A DNA stretch of 64,000 nt, from positions 155,013,001-155,077,000 of the forward strand of contig JASDFA010000003.1 of NCBI GenBank assembly GCA_035772735.1, given 5' to 3'. This DNA comes from Datura wrightii (taxonomy: Eukaryota; Streptophyta; Magnoliopsida; Solanales; Solanaceae). The stretch's first letter is position 1, and every line of letters starts with the position of its first letter. This document shows positions 52,065-63,520 of this stretch, piece by piece. A program made the position numbers and the translations under genes. The notes beneath the pieces were generated by a model that did no database searches, was not told the origin of the DNA, and saw nothing but the letters and a program-made list of their open reading frames with translations.

Positions 52065-54291
52065 TGTCATGATCGAACATACGCCCGGATCGAGACACAG
52101 GACAAAGAACCCCAAAAGGCTCCAAGCCGACCCATGGAATGAACATGATATCTAAAATCAATATAATCAAGCATAAGTATAACATATATAATAAGGCAGA
52201 AATCTGGAAATATCACAACAGCTAAATACATGCTATGTCTGAAAAGTCTCAACTACTGATGAGTTGATGGGACAAGACCCCAACTAACTCACTATAGTCT
52301 GAAACTGAAAGTACTACATACAACTGGAAAGAAGGGCCCTCGAAGGATGAGGACTCACAAACTCTAGCTAGAAAGTGCTAATACTGCAGATCTAGATAAT
52401 CACAGGACTAAGCCTGAATATCTGAGCCTGTATCATGAAACGATAAAGCATAGAGTATGCGGTCAGTACGTGGAATATACCGAGTATGTAAGGTAAGTAA
52501 AATCGCTAAGTAAGTAAAATCATAAATCATGCATGTCATGAAATAATCAAGATAATATTCTGAGAGTAAGGCTTGCATGATATTTTCTGAAATCATGATC
52601 TGAACATAACTGAATCGAATGACCCAAAGCTGAACACTGATATTCATATATAAAATTGAATATTGAGCCAAACCTGCTGAAAACATAATAACATGACTGA
52701 TGAACATGCATAACTAAAATCATGAGTAATAATTGGAGACTCGTCATATAACCGACATTACCACTATAGAGCTTACGCGGTACTGACTATTACACTCAAG
52801 TGGATAGAGACATCCAAAGCCTTGTCAGGCTAAGGACACTACTATGATATCAATATCAAGCTGAAGGCCCCTTGGGGGCAGGGGAAGCTCACAAGGGAGG
52901 TCCCAAATAATCTAAACATACCTACGTTGGCGCGTAGTTCTGAGGCATAGGGTTGACTGACCCTTAAACGACCCAGTGCTAGACACTACTCCCAAAAACA
53001 TACATATGCTCTCCATTATTTTTCAATGAAGATGAACCATCATCTAGTAACGAAGCAGACTCATGACATACATGCATAAATCTGAAATCATAACATGAGG
53101 AGCCTTAGGTTCAAACCATATCACAAGCTGAAATAGTGGGAGTCTAGACTCCAAAATCCATGTGGTAAGCTAATAACATGAAATTTAGATAAATCATGAA
53201 ACATACTTGATCATACGGGCTTGCCAAATATTTAAACATGCTTGACATTGAATTGATCATCCGAAAACATGAACATAGACATGGGTAATTCGAAATCATA
53301 CTTTATTCATATACATCTCATCATGCTTGAATACACATATCATAGATTTCAACTTTCATGAACTTTCATGGATGGGCATCATAATTTCTAAAACTTGAGA
53401 ACATAATTTATAATTGAGAACATTCTAAAATATGCTCATTAATCATAATTCAACATTAGAAACATGCATAGATCATACTCATGATTGATACTTAGAGAAT
53501 TCACATGTTGGATTAAAACCCCATAGATTCATCAACTAGAATTTTATGAATTAAAGAGGGATTTGGCATGGGTATGGATGGATACGCCCATTCATCGCCT
53601 TACATACTTGGAGAAATCTGATTTCACAACTCTCCTGATTGCCCAATGGAAATTTGGGGAAGAACTTGAGGAATCTAGGCTTGATCACCCTTAGGAGCTT
53701 CTAGACTTGCATGTATGGAAGTCAATAGGCTTAGAATGAACTTACCCCTCTTAAAACACACTATTCTAAGCTTAAAATGGGGTAGTTTAGGCCTTAGAAA
53801 CTTAGGAATTACGGAAAAGCCCTTAATAAATTCGCAGGAAAAAACTCACTGCCAGTCCCCATGAGGGACTGGACGATTCATGAACTAGACCACGACTCGT
53901 GGTCTGCTCTCTCGCCTGCACTAGAATTTCATCACCACTGATCACCACGAGGGACACCATGACTCCTGGTGTGCCCTATGACTCATGGTAACTGGCCGTT
54001 AGTAACACTGCCAAAATATTTATCCTTAAAACCAATCACTGACCACAACCCACTTGAAGACTCGTAGTGGTGACCACGACTCGTAGTGGTGACCACGACT
54101 CGTGGTCCCACCCATGGTTAGCCTCAAATCCCAAAACTCAACCAAGTCCAATATCCTCCCCATGACTTACTCAATGACTCGAAGTGAACCCAATGGGTCA
54201 CTAGAAGACTCATCCTGTGACCTAGTGCAGAAAATTGTGTTTTCCCCGTTTTAACACTCGGGTCTGATCTTAGAATTTTTGGGGTATTACA
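52065..54291 (-). repeat. Tekay-C 5' LTR
   Basis: 2227 bp; TGTCATGATCG to GGTATTACA on the plus strand. The block 53870-54240 is dense in CACGACTCGTGG words, with a 22-bp tandem repeat (ACGACTCGTAGTGGTGACC) at about 54055-54110. The LTR half 53375-54291 aligns to 7747-8616. Confidence 0.92.
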
Positions 54292-55583
54292 TCAACCGTT
54301 ATAAATTTATTCCAAAATACTTATCCTGCGACCGTAGCTCAAGTTATACAACGACCTAGAAAGATCAAGGCTTGTAATTCTCTTTTCCTACTCTATAGTT
54401 CTCTAGATTCAAGTTAGTAAAGAATTCGGGCAAATCCTAACATTGCGCTTCATTAAGAAATATTAAAGATGAAGAAAATACTATACAAGCATTTAGCATT
54501 GATTTAGAATCACTTTGTGCAACCCTAGTTCATTAATTCACCATGGTTGGCACAACCCTAGTTGTGGAGGTTTTAGCCTCTCATGATTGTAAGAGAATTA
54601 TAGGCATTCATAGACAAACACATGATTTAGAACTTACAAAGATGATTGAAAGAAAACCCACTTCGTTATCGCAATAATTAAAGAAGAACACTTCAAGAAA
54701 AATGAGAAAATTAATTCAAGAAAGTCTCTCCAATACTTAAATTGAAAATCAACAACAATCCTCCAAATCTGACTCTCTCCAACTTTTATGACATGTGTCT
54801 TACTTGTTCTCTACGTATTCTCCTTCTTCTTGACCAAAAATAACCTAAAAAATAATTATACAAATATTTAGAACCCTTTCCTAAGTAAACAGGGAAAACT
54901 ACTGAACTGTTGCCGACTTCACTTATGACCCGTAACAGGATAGTACGGGTCGTACCTTCACTCGTAAAATGCTTGGAAAATTCTATTTTTGCTAATTTTT
55001 GGGAACTGGTATGACTCGTACCTTGAACCTATGAGTCGTACTGTCTTGTTGTGGTTTGATCCTGAGAGTTCTGGCATTCTCTGAATATTTTTCACGGTTG
55101 GCTTGGTATGGCTCGTACCTGCGTCCCATGACTTGCGACTTCCAGTTGTATGTTAAGATCTTCCCTTCTTCAATTCTTCTAAACTTTACCAAGGCTCCTT
55201 GGTTCGGGTATTAGGTAGATATCACGAACCGTGGTTACTACCCGTACTTGGAGACTTGTCCTATGCAACATCTTTTGAACTTTGCCACAACTGCAGTGGT
55301 ACAGCTCCTACTATAAGCCATACTTTGCCTTTGCCTCAAATAAATATTTTTGGACTTTTCCACGACTCTTAGTACGGCTCATACCAGGATGGTACGGCTC
55401 ATACTGAGGTCCGTACTTAGCCTTTTTTCCGCATTTTTGTCCTTCCGTTGCACATTTCACCTCCAACATCTATCTTCCCTAAAAACAAAGTAAAAGTTCA
55501 TCATATCCATATAAACAAACCTAAGTCCATGCTTATTTCCTCAGTTTTAAGCATCAAAAGTGTTGTTAACCTACAGCACATCA
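54292..55583 (-). repeat. Athila-2 3' LTR, part left by Tekay-C
   Basis: Its first bases (CAACCGTTATAAATTTATTCC) align with 63911 onwards of the 5' LTR. It ends CAGCACATCA at 55583. The variant words TACGACTCGTAC and TACGGCTCATAC fill 54910-55420, and TATAATTATTT-type A/T sequence lies near 54855. From both copies the full LTR is about 1.68 kb. Confidence 0.88.
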
Positions 55584-57115
55584 ACACTCTCAACTTAAGA
55601 CTTTTGCATGTCGTCAAGCAAAGAAAACAAAACTAAAAATGACACTTTATTAGAAAGTAAACTTAGAATACCTACAGCTAACACAACAAAATTTGCACTA
55701 TGAACCATTAACAGATATTGACCAATTTTTCATTCAACCCAAGTTAATTATGCTCATATGTAACTACAACCTATGACATACAGGGATAGAGATATGGCAT
55801 CCAACTATTAGTAGAGAATCGAGCTATCACCACTGTTATTCACGCTGAAAATTGGTAGAATGCTATACAAACCATGTACCTCACCACAAATGAAGTCCCC
55901 AATACTCACAAATATATAGAAAGATGAAACTTGGGACTAAACAAGAAAAACTCTCACCCTCACAAAGAAGTTCCAAATACTGCACATTGAATACCACAGG
56001 CTTGCTCTTATTTTCTCTATGTTGGCTTTTTAGACAATTAAGCTAGGATCACTATTGGACTTTTCTCAGCCTTTTATCTAGTCTTCGGGCTGAGTATGGT
56101 AAATATGAATTTTAATAACTAACCCTCCTTGGAACTACATAACTTTTCTCCACTTTTCACTTTTTACCCTATTTTTCATTTTCCAACTTTTTCCTTCCTT
56201 TTTCTCCATTTCAATGTAATGTGTGGGTGGGTGGGTTTTTCTCATCTTTTTCATTTCTTTTTTTCTGTTATTTTCTTTTCTTTTCATTGTTGCTTTTTCA
56301 GCTCTTTTTCTTTTCACATCACACCTCACTCCTCTTTGACTTTTTTTCTCTTTTCTTCTCCACCATCACACAGTTCACGCAACCCTACTATAGCCACCCT
56401 CAACTTAGGCATTTTGCCTGAGTTGAGGTTCACAATGTCCAAAGAGGGACTAGGGCCAAACAGGTTCATTATAAACTTGGTCAAGGTGAATGGGTAATCA
56501 AAGTAAATAGGCCAACTTTTAGGCTCAAATACATGATCAAGGGAATCATTTCATTTGGTCGGGCAATTTAAGCTAAAGTGGGCTTTGACAAAAAGGGCCT
56601 ATGATCCTTTCCTAACCAACTATCCTTAAACTTATGTAAAGATTAACCGGAAAAGTTCTACATCCTTAATGCAATATTGAACTGAGTATGAATCCTCACT
56701 CACTCAGGGTACAGGTTTGCATTGGTTCTTTCTACCTATCTAATTCATACACGGCTAAACTACGATTACACATGCTAATAATATAAATGCCATACAAAGA
56801 TTCACAGAAGTCATACTTCACAGTCAACATACGCAGCTAACATCAAAAATTTTCAGATAGGGTCATTTTTTCAAAAACATCAAAACTAGTGAATTTATTA
56901 GCTATAAAGTAATCCTAAGATACTTATAATTACACAAATAACAAAAACAACCTGAACATGCCGGTTCTACTAGATAGTATGTCCGAGGAAAAAGAAACAC
57001 AGCAAGAAAAACCCTCAGATGAATAAAACTCCCAAAATAAACAAATACACTCCCCCTTATTAAAAGCATGCTTCGTCCCGAAGATTAAACTATAAGAAAA
57101 AGGGAAACGGACATA
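55584..57115 (-). other. Athila-2 3' noncoding region
   Basis: Colinear with 10460-11640 plus 30216-30580 of Athila-1. It contains a pyrimidine-rich stretch (56130-56400) whose plus-strand frames are Phe/Ser/Leu runs and not genes. The conserved line TTGAGGTTCACAATGTCCAA (56423-56442) matches 11278-11297. Confidence 0.75.
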
Positions 57116-59299
57116 CCTGTGGCGCTCTAGGAGCTCTTGTCATCCTACGGAGGCGGTACCTCTATTACAATAGTGGCGCTAGAGGTGTCCAGCGCACTCC
57201 ATGGAACATCACTTGGGGGATTGGTAACTCCGCAACAGTAGAATCGCCTCAGTGACCTCAGTAGTATCTCTGGCTGAATGTGGCTCACCCGAAAGGTCCT
57301 TGCCGCCCGCAAGCTCTCCAAAGGCAATGGTGGAGCTCCTCTCTCCTCTAGCTCGCTCATGCAGCTCTAGAATATGCTCATTATGAGTTTGTTTACTATC
57401 CACTCTTGCCTGTTTGCACTCCTTCTTTTTATTTCTTTTTCTCTTCTTTCTTGAGGACTCATCTTCAACCTCCTCTGAGACCCTCTTCTTTCCTTTTCCT
57501 CCACCGGCCGCTGGCGGAGCCCAATATGCCTCCAAATCTAGCTCCTCGTCGAGCTCAGCATCTAACTCTAAGATAGTGGGGGTTGATAATATTGCTGGCT
57601 ATCTAGACAACAACTCGGCTACCTAGCTCCGCAAATCCCCCGACTCCTCTCTAAGGCTGCTCGTATTTGTCTTCTCAGCCAAACGCTTATTGAGGTGACG
57701 CTCAAAACTATCCAACTGGTGGTACAACAAGCTCACAACCTCTTCAATCTCATACTTCACCCATGACTTGACATTCTCCATCATTGCGCTGACCTTATTC
57801 TCGGTCATTGTCAGCCTTTTGGCCATTTTTTGGAGGAACTCCTGTGGGACCAATATATAACCAGTCAGGGTCTAGCGTGGTATGCTCAATGGTGGTGCGG
57901 AGAAAGTACTAGGAGCTGCATCTATGTGGTCAGCCTATGTAGACGGCATCTCTCCCTGCTCCACTGAAGTAGGGACTTCAACATGCTCGCCCCTGGATGC
58001 CCGTGATAGTGAGACTGCAGTAGGAAGTCTATCATGGCTAATCTAGTTCATGTCACCTCATATGAGACTGATATCTGCAGTCTTCTGGCCTCTAATCAAA
58101 TGATCTACTTTCAGTTTCGCCTTGAGGCCTACCACCATGCATAATCTGTACACGAGACTCAGGAATGGGATGGTAGTGCTCAGTCCCATAGCCCGGTCTC
58201 GGATCTCCTCTACTATGACCCTTGAAATATTGATGGTGTATCTCGACATGATGCGCACCATCAAAGTCACTCTGTCTGTGCTAAGGTTGTTGTCATTATC
58301 CATAGGTGCCAACTTGTGGCAGAATAGTGTCCAGCAGGCCTTCGCTATAAAGTTCAGCAAGGCTTTAGTGACCTGCTTTCCACTAGCCACCCAATTAACC
58401 TCCTCCTTGTCCTTCGCTAGAACCCCAGCTAACCATTTCACTTAGCTCATCCTCTCCTCAAACCCCAGCTGTACCTTTTTTAGAGCTTCAACTTGGTGCT
58501 TAAACTCAGCTATGGTCTTTGGTGCTCTAAACTGAGGCCCATATAATATTGATGCAGTGGTCCACTTAGAGATGTCAACTGTGTGTCCCCGAACAATCAC
58601 ACTCTGAAGCTTGGACTGTTCCTTCAATTTCTGCCCACCTTTTGCCTTCTACTCCATTATGGACAAATAATTGGCATATAACTCCTGGACCATCTCTGCA
58701 TTGTATTTCTTCGGAGTTCTAGCCATCCATTCAAATTCGTAGAAGCTAAAAATCCATTTCACTTCCTCAACCTCATTCAAAGCAGTGGTGTGGATCTGCA
58801 GTTCTTCCTATATACTCCACCTCGGATTATTCTTTGAGGTGAGATCTTGACTCTTCTCATAGATCTCTTAAGCACCGGCACTCTACACCTAATTGTACGG
58901 TTCTCCCAAGGTGGAGTTTGGTCACCTTCTTCTTCAGAAAGTTCTTCCTCAGACCCAACCGCATCATTACCATCTCTGAACTGTACCTCCTCAGACCCTT
59001 CTTCCTCTTTATAGCCACTCCTGGACTCTTGGGTCTGATCACCTACTCCCTCTTCAGATTGGGGAGCAGCTGCTGAAACAGCGAATGTTGCTTCAGCCTA
59101 AGCCTTGGCCTATGCCCTAGTGGTTCATGACTCATTAGTGCCAGATGTATCTATTTGGTATTCCTCCCTCGAACCACTACGGGTGTTGCCTGCTTGATCA
59201 GAGTCAAAGGGCTCATCTCTCAATGCCTTTCGACCAGCTATTTCAGCTCTATCCCGCTTGTCTTAGGGCTTCTTCTTTGATATCCTCTTGGAAATCATT
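57116..59299 (-). pseudogene. Athila-2 ORF2 in the env position, decayed
   Basis: Starts MISKRISKKKP at 59299. The piece 58441-58058 has LLNFIAKACWTLFCHKL, DNDNNLSTDRVTLMVRIM and VIVEEIRDRAMG, the same plant retroelement domain as in Athila-1. It is followed by a probable coiled coil (57853-57623: FLQKMAKRLTMTENKVSAMM and LLYHQLDSFERHLNKRLAEK) and a strongly basic stretch SSRKKRKRNKKKE (near 57420-57460) that looks like a nuclear localisation signal. I see no signal peptide or membrane segment. Stops interrupt the frame in several places. The features fit a nuclear or nucleic-acid binding protein better than an envelope. Confidence 0.65.
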
Positions 59300-60770
59300 G
59301 TACCTATGGAGGAAAAGGTTAGTATGTATGATATGAGTAAAAGAAAGCAAGAAAAATATCCTCTGAAGTTTTCCACGAGTCAATAATACGGGTCGTACCT
59401 TGGTGGTACGATTCATATTGTGACTCGTGGTTCGTGATAGCACTGTCACGACTCCTAGGTACGACTCGTACTAACAAGGCATGATTCGTACTAAGGGTCG
59501 TACTGAGGGATTTCTTTAAATTATGTTCCTCTATATTTTTCTACGACTCATGTTACGGATCGTAATAAAATTCCACGAGTCGTATAAATGATCGTGTTGT
59601 TTCTTTTGAACTTTGACCCTTTCAGATTCATGGTACGATCACCAGGTATGATTCGTAGTAAGACACCACGAATCATACTATGTCCCATACCAATACTTAC
59701 ACTTTCAGTGACCTGGGATAGTCCCGATGAGTCATTGTACGAGTCATGATATGAAACCACGAGTCGTAGGAAGATTCGTAAGGCTTTTCTCACCTTATTT
59801 TGATTCAGTTGTTCAGGGAAACAATCTCTTAGATGGGTACTCAGAATTCCCTATCCCAGGTATGCAATTTCGATTCTTTTCATATACCCAGTTAAACCCT
59901 AACATGCTTCACAACCTGTATCTCATCATTAACCATCAAATTTATTGTTCAAGCATTTTGAATTCCTACCCATTCAATACATAGCACAACTACCTTCTGA
60001 TCACTTTTCTAACCCTCATTTTCATGAGTTTTAGGGCATCATATTGTAGTTTCATCAAACATAGCAAGGATTTCAAATTTAGCACATTTACTTACTTGAA
60101 TTTGGAAAGTTCTTGCTCGGCTCTTGCTTGCTTCAATTTTGAGTTAGGAATTCGAAGTGCTTGTGCAGATTGATTGCACAGATTTAAGCTTCAACAAGAT
60201 TTAGTTTAAGTTATGGGTGTGAGCAATATGGGTGAGAATCATGGATTAAAGTTATGGTTGCGCGGGAGTGAAAGTCCGGAAAGTTTTGATTTAAATAGGT
60301 TAGGGCAGATTTTCAAAGATCCGGGTCGAATCGGGTCAACCTCATTAATTTTTCCCGTCACGACTCGTACCATGAGTTGTAGGTTTGACCTACGACTCAT
60401 CCCTTGGACTCGTAGCAGAAGCATTTAGGAACTTACCTGGGGACTTACGAGAGCATGGTACAACTCGTACCATGAAGGTACAATCCGTACTTTGCCTTAT
60501 AAGTTAATATCTCTGCAATTCCACACTTAACATATTTCATCCTTATAGTGAGTACTACAACTCATAAAATAGAGGTATGAGTCGTAATGACCAATCGTAA
60601 CATGAACTCCTACGCCAGACCATGTTTCTATTTTTCACCACGATTGATACTATAGCTGATACAATGCTCTTATGAGTCGTACAGAGGCTCGTAGTACAGG
60701 TCTAGTCTGCAATTTTTCTCTCACCAAATTTTGTTTCACTTGCACACTTAACACACAAAAGTTAAGTTAC
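59300..60770 (-). other. Athila-2 spacer with TACGACTCGTAC words
   Basis: No gene. Two blocks (59360-59790 and 60350-60700) carry many copies of ACGACTCGT variants, mostly flanked by T and A (TACGACTCGTA). It corresponds to 32765-34336 of Athila-1. Confidence 0.72.
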
Positions 60771-60816
60771 TAGGGTGCCTCCCAAGAAGCGCCTGATTTA
60801 AAATCGCGGCATGATG
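60771..60816 (-). other. Athila-2 double stem-loop, copy a
   Basis: On the minus strand: CATCATGCCGCGAT, TTTAAATCAGGCGCTTC, TTGGGAGGCACCCTAG. Recognisable by the GCGCTTCTTGGGAGGCA core; both stems are weakened by mutation. Confidence 0.65.
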
Positions 60817-60852
60817 GCTGGTGGTTTGGTTACTTAGACTTCATTGAACCAC

Positions 60853-60900
60853 CTCATGGGTTGCCTCCCAAAAAGCACCTGATTTGACATCGTGACATGA
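60853..60900 (-). other. Athila-2 double stem-loop, copy b
   Basis: On the minus strand: CATGTCACGATG, TCAAATCAGGTGCTTT, TTGGGAGGCAACCCAT. CATGTCACGATG keeps a short stem (CAT/ATG), while the second stem-loop is intact. Period to copy a is about 82 bp, like the pair in Athila-1. Confidence 0.68.
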
Positions 60901-60919
60901 GCAAGTCTCTTGACTACTC

Positions 60920-61610
60920 GGAATTCATCAAAAACTCATAATCATCCCCTATTACTGAGACAACCCTAAACTCATTGGGCTTCTTTATTGACCGACAGAT
61001 ATTAAAAGTGACCTCCTCTTTATTCAGCCTGAATTTTAGTTGGCCAGCCTAAATATCCACTAAAGTTATCCCTGTGGCAAGGAATGGTCGCCTCAAAATG
61101 ATGGGGACCTCAAAATCAACCTCTTAATCTAGGATCATGAACTCCACTGGAAAGATAAAATGGTCCACCTTAACTAACACATCACATAAGATCCCCACTA
61201 GCTTTTTTACTGTGCTGTCTGCCATCAATAGCCGCATTGAAGTTGGTGCACGGGCTCCTAAGGCCAAATGTTTGAACACAACCAAAGGCATCAAGTTGAT
61301 GCTAGCTCCCAAGTCACACAGTGCCTTTGCAAACTCAAAATCACCAATCGTGCATGGAATGGTGAAGGCACCTGGATCCTCCTTTTGAGCAAGGACCCGT
61401 GAGGATATGGCATTGTGATGATGCAAGTTACCAATTGGCTTTTAGCTCATGGACCACTTCTTGGTCACAAGATCCTTCATAAACTTGGCATATCCGGGCA
61501 TCTTCTCTAATGCCTCGACCAATGGTATGTTCATAGATAACTATTTAAGAATAAAAAGAAATTTCTAGAACTTACTATCTTCCGCCTTTGAGGGAACGAT
61601 GTCGGTGGTC
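60920..61610 (-). pseudogene. Athila-2 protease region fused to integrase end
   Basis: The frame 61426-61124 has IPCTIGDFEFAKALCDLG followed by ASINLMPLVVFKHLALG; active site DLG is intact. After a stop the reading continues with the VPIIL-type and GQLKFRLNKEEVTFNICRS segments down to RVVSVIGDDYE, then abruptly FLMNSE and a stop, which aligns with the LGEI stop of the Athila-1 integrase. RT, RNase H and the rest of integrase are absent. Confidence 0.82.
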
Positions 61611-63323
61611 AAGGGGTAACCATATAAATTTGTGTGGCCTCTTGCTTCTTACCTTTATCAGCTTCAAATTACTTTGCACCACCTGGAGCCTCAGTCAACT
61701 CAGCCTCACCTGTAAGCTCATGCTCAGCAACCTCATCTTCATCAATCTCAATCTCCTTGTGTCTTTCCATCTCAACTACAACTAGCAGACGGGGATCAAC
61801 TATAGTCTTTCCACTCCTAGTCATCACAGCCATATAGTGACTATCATTCTTTGGATTCTGCACTATGTTGGTAGGAAGTGCTCCCTTTTATCTTAGGTTT
61901 AGGGAAATCGACATTTGACCAAGCTACTGCTCGATCTATTTGATCGTTGTGGCAAGCAATTCAACTTTCTAGCTCATACTAAATATATCTCCCCAAATGT
62001 CCCTCAGCTGATGATCAGTGGATTTTACCTTCTTGAGTATCTCAGCCATCATGTTCTCTAATTTTGAAGGTCCAGCCTCACCCCCACGTACATTAGGAGG
62101 AACTTACAAACTTGTGCGGTCGTTATGATATCCATCATTCCGTCTCCATTCTCCCTCTGTCATGATCTCAGCTCCTATCCCTATACCCATTTCTATTATA
62201 GTTATCCCAATATTGGTCTGACCTTGATTTATGAAACCTTCCCAAGTGTCATGTCTAAATCCTTGGGAGTTGGCCCGAAAACCCACTACCTGGTTATCTA
62301 AGAAGTTTGCCTCCTCCTCAAAATCTAAATGCTCTATCCCTGGCTCCTGACCCTGAACTCCCACTGTGTTTACCTTTCTCGCACCAGCACCCACGATATG
62401 CTTCGCGAGCAGGTCTAATGATGCCCGCATATGAGCCAGCTCCTGATCACACTCCTCCTCCTTTCTGCATTGATCCGCGGACATACCAACAGCATACATA
62501 CCTGCGGATGCTTCTATTTCCCTGGTGTGCCATGCCCTGTTCTTTTTAGTCTCTCTATCCAGAATAATGGAAGCTTGCTCCCACGTGTGACTCATCAACA
62601 CTCGTCCCCACACAGTATCTACTACAACTTTTGTTTTGTTGTTTAAGGACTTGTAAAAAATTTCAGACAAACTGTCATTTGGAATTTTATGGTTTGGGCA
62701 CTTGTTCATCTTCTTCTTAAATCTCAATAATGTTTCATGTAGTGCCTTAGTCTTCAATTGTCAGAAGTTATAAATTTAATCCTTTAACTATAGCATCCTG
62801 GAGGGTGGGAAGAACCTTCCTAAGAAAGCCTATTTAAGCTCCCTCCAGTTGGTAATGGAGTCATTGGGCAACTCCGATAACCATAATGTGGCCTTTCTAG
62901 AGAGAGAGAGAATGGGAAAAGTCTCAACCATATAGCATCTTGACTTACACCAGGAAACCTGAATGCCTTGCATATACAAACAAAGTTCATCAAGTGCAAG
63001 TTAGCATCATCGGTCACGTGATCACTAAACACCCCTTTCATATTCAACAGTTGTATCATGGTGCTAGTGATATCAAACTTTGCTCCAGCAGGCAAAGGTG
63101 GTGGTACAATAGCTCCGGTTGACCCGGGTTCATCAACATCTGGATCATCATCATCATAGAACTGAGGAGCATATCTTTGGCCTCTATTGTCCATTTCATG
63201 GAATCCAGAATTCACTACCTCATCCTAAGCATCCTCGACTTCTTGAAGTGTAGTTTGCCAAGCTAACTCAGCTTGCCAGGCTTCTTCATCCATATGGGTC
63301 TCTCTCTGCTCAGGATTCTCCAT
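61611..63323 (-). pseudogene. gag: Athila-2 gag, decayed
   Basis: Starts MENPEQRETHMDEE at 63323; a stop follows about 34 codons later and the reading resumes as MNSGFHEMDNRGQRYAPQFY (63215). PPPLPAGAKFDITSTMIQLL marks the conserved N-terminal part, and 62757-62104 has ALHETLLRFKKKMNKCPNH, LSEIFYKSLNNKTKVVV and NRAWHTREIEASAGMYAVG from the capsid region. Several frame breaks are present between 62757 and 62940. No zinc knuckle is clear by eye. Confidence 0.83.
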
Positions 63324-63520
63324 TCTCTATAGAGTTCACTGTAATTCAAGATCAAGAGGAATCAGGGGGTTTCCGCTCCGTCGAGTACTTGGCATTCACC
63401 AAGAGACAACATGTGGATGTCAAAAACAAAAAGAAAATGTAAATGAGGAAATAGCAACTAAAAGTTAAACACAACAATTCTCTAATCCTAAGTCGTATTC
63501 CCCGGCACTGGCCCTAATTT
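63324..63520 (-). other. Athila-2 leader and degenerate PBS
   Basis: The minus strand reads TAGGGCCAGTGCCGGGGA at 63499-63516, a decayed form of the tRNA-Asp PBS (the GCCGGGGA end is kept), followed by ATACGACTTAGGATTAG, which is shared with Athila-1 (ATACGACTTAGG at about 47888-47899). Confidence 0.78.

Larger units (their letters stand above)
7747..54291 (-). mobile_element. Tekay-C, chromovirus split by later insertions
   Basis: The element reads from 54291 downwards: 5' LTR (52065-54291), PBS, gag, protease and the first part of RT down to 49518, then the Athila-1 composite, then the end of the RNase H/integrase spacer, integrase and chromodomain (10355-8862), PPT and part of the 3' LTR (8616-7747). 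The remaining 3' LTR lies left of TRG-1, outside the window. The end of RT and all of RNase H are missing at the Athila-1 boundary. Tekay-C lies within the 3' LTR of Athila-2: the bases after 54291 continue that LTR, so TCAAC (54292-54296) is the expected right target duplication. All coding parts have stops or frame breaks. Confidence 0.85.
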
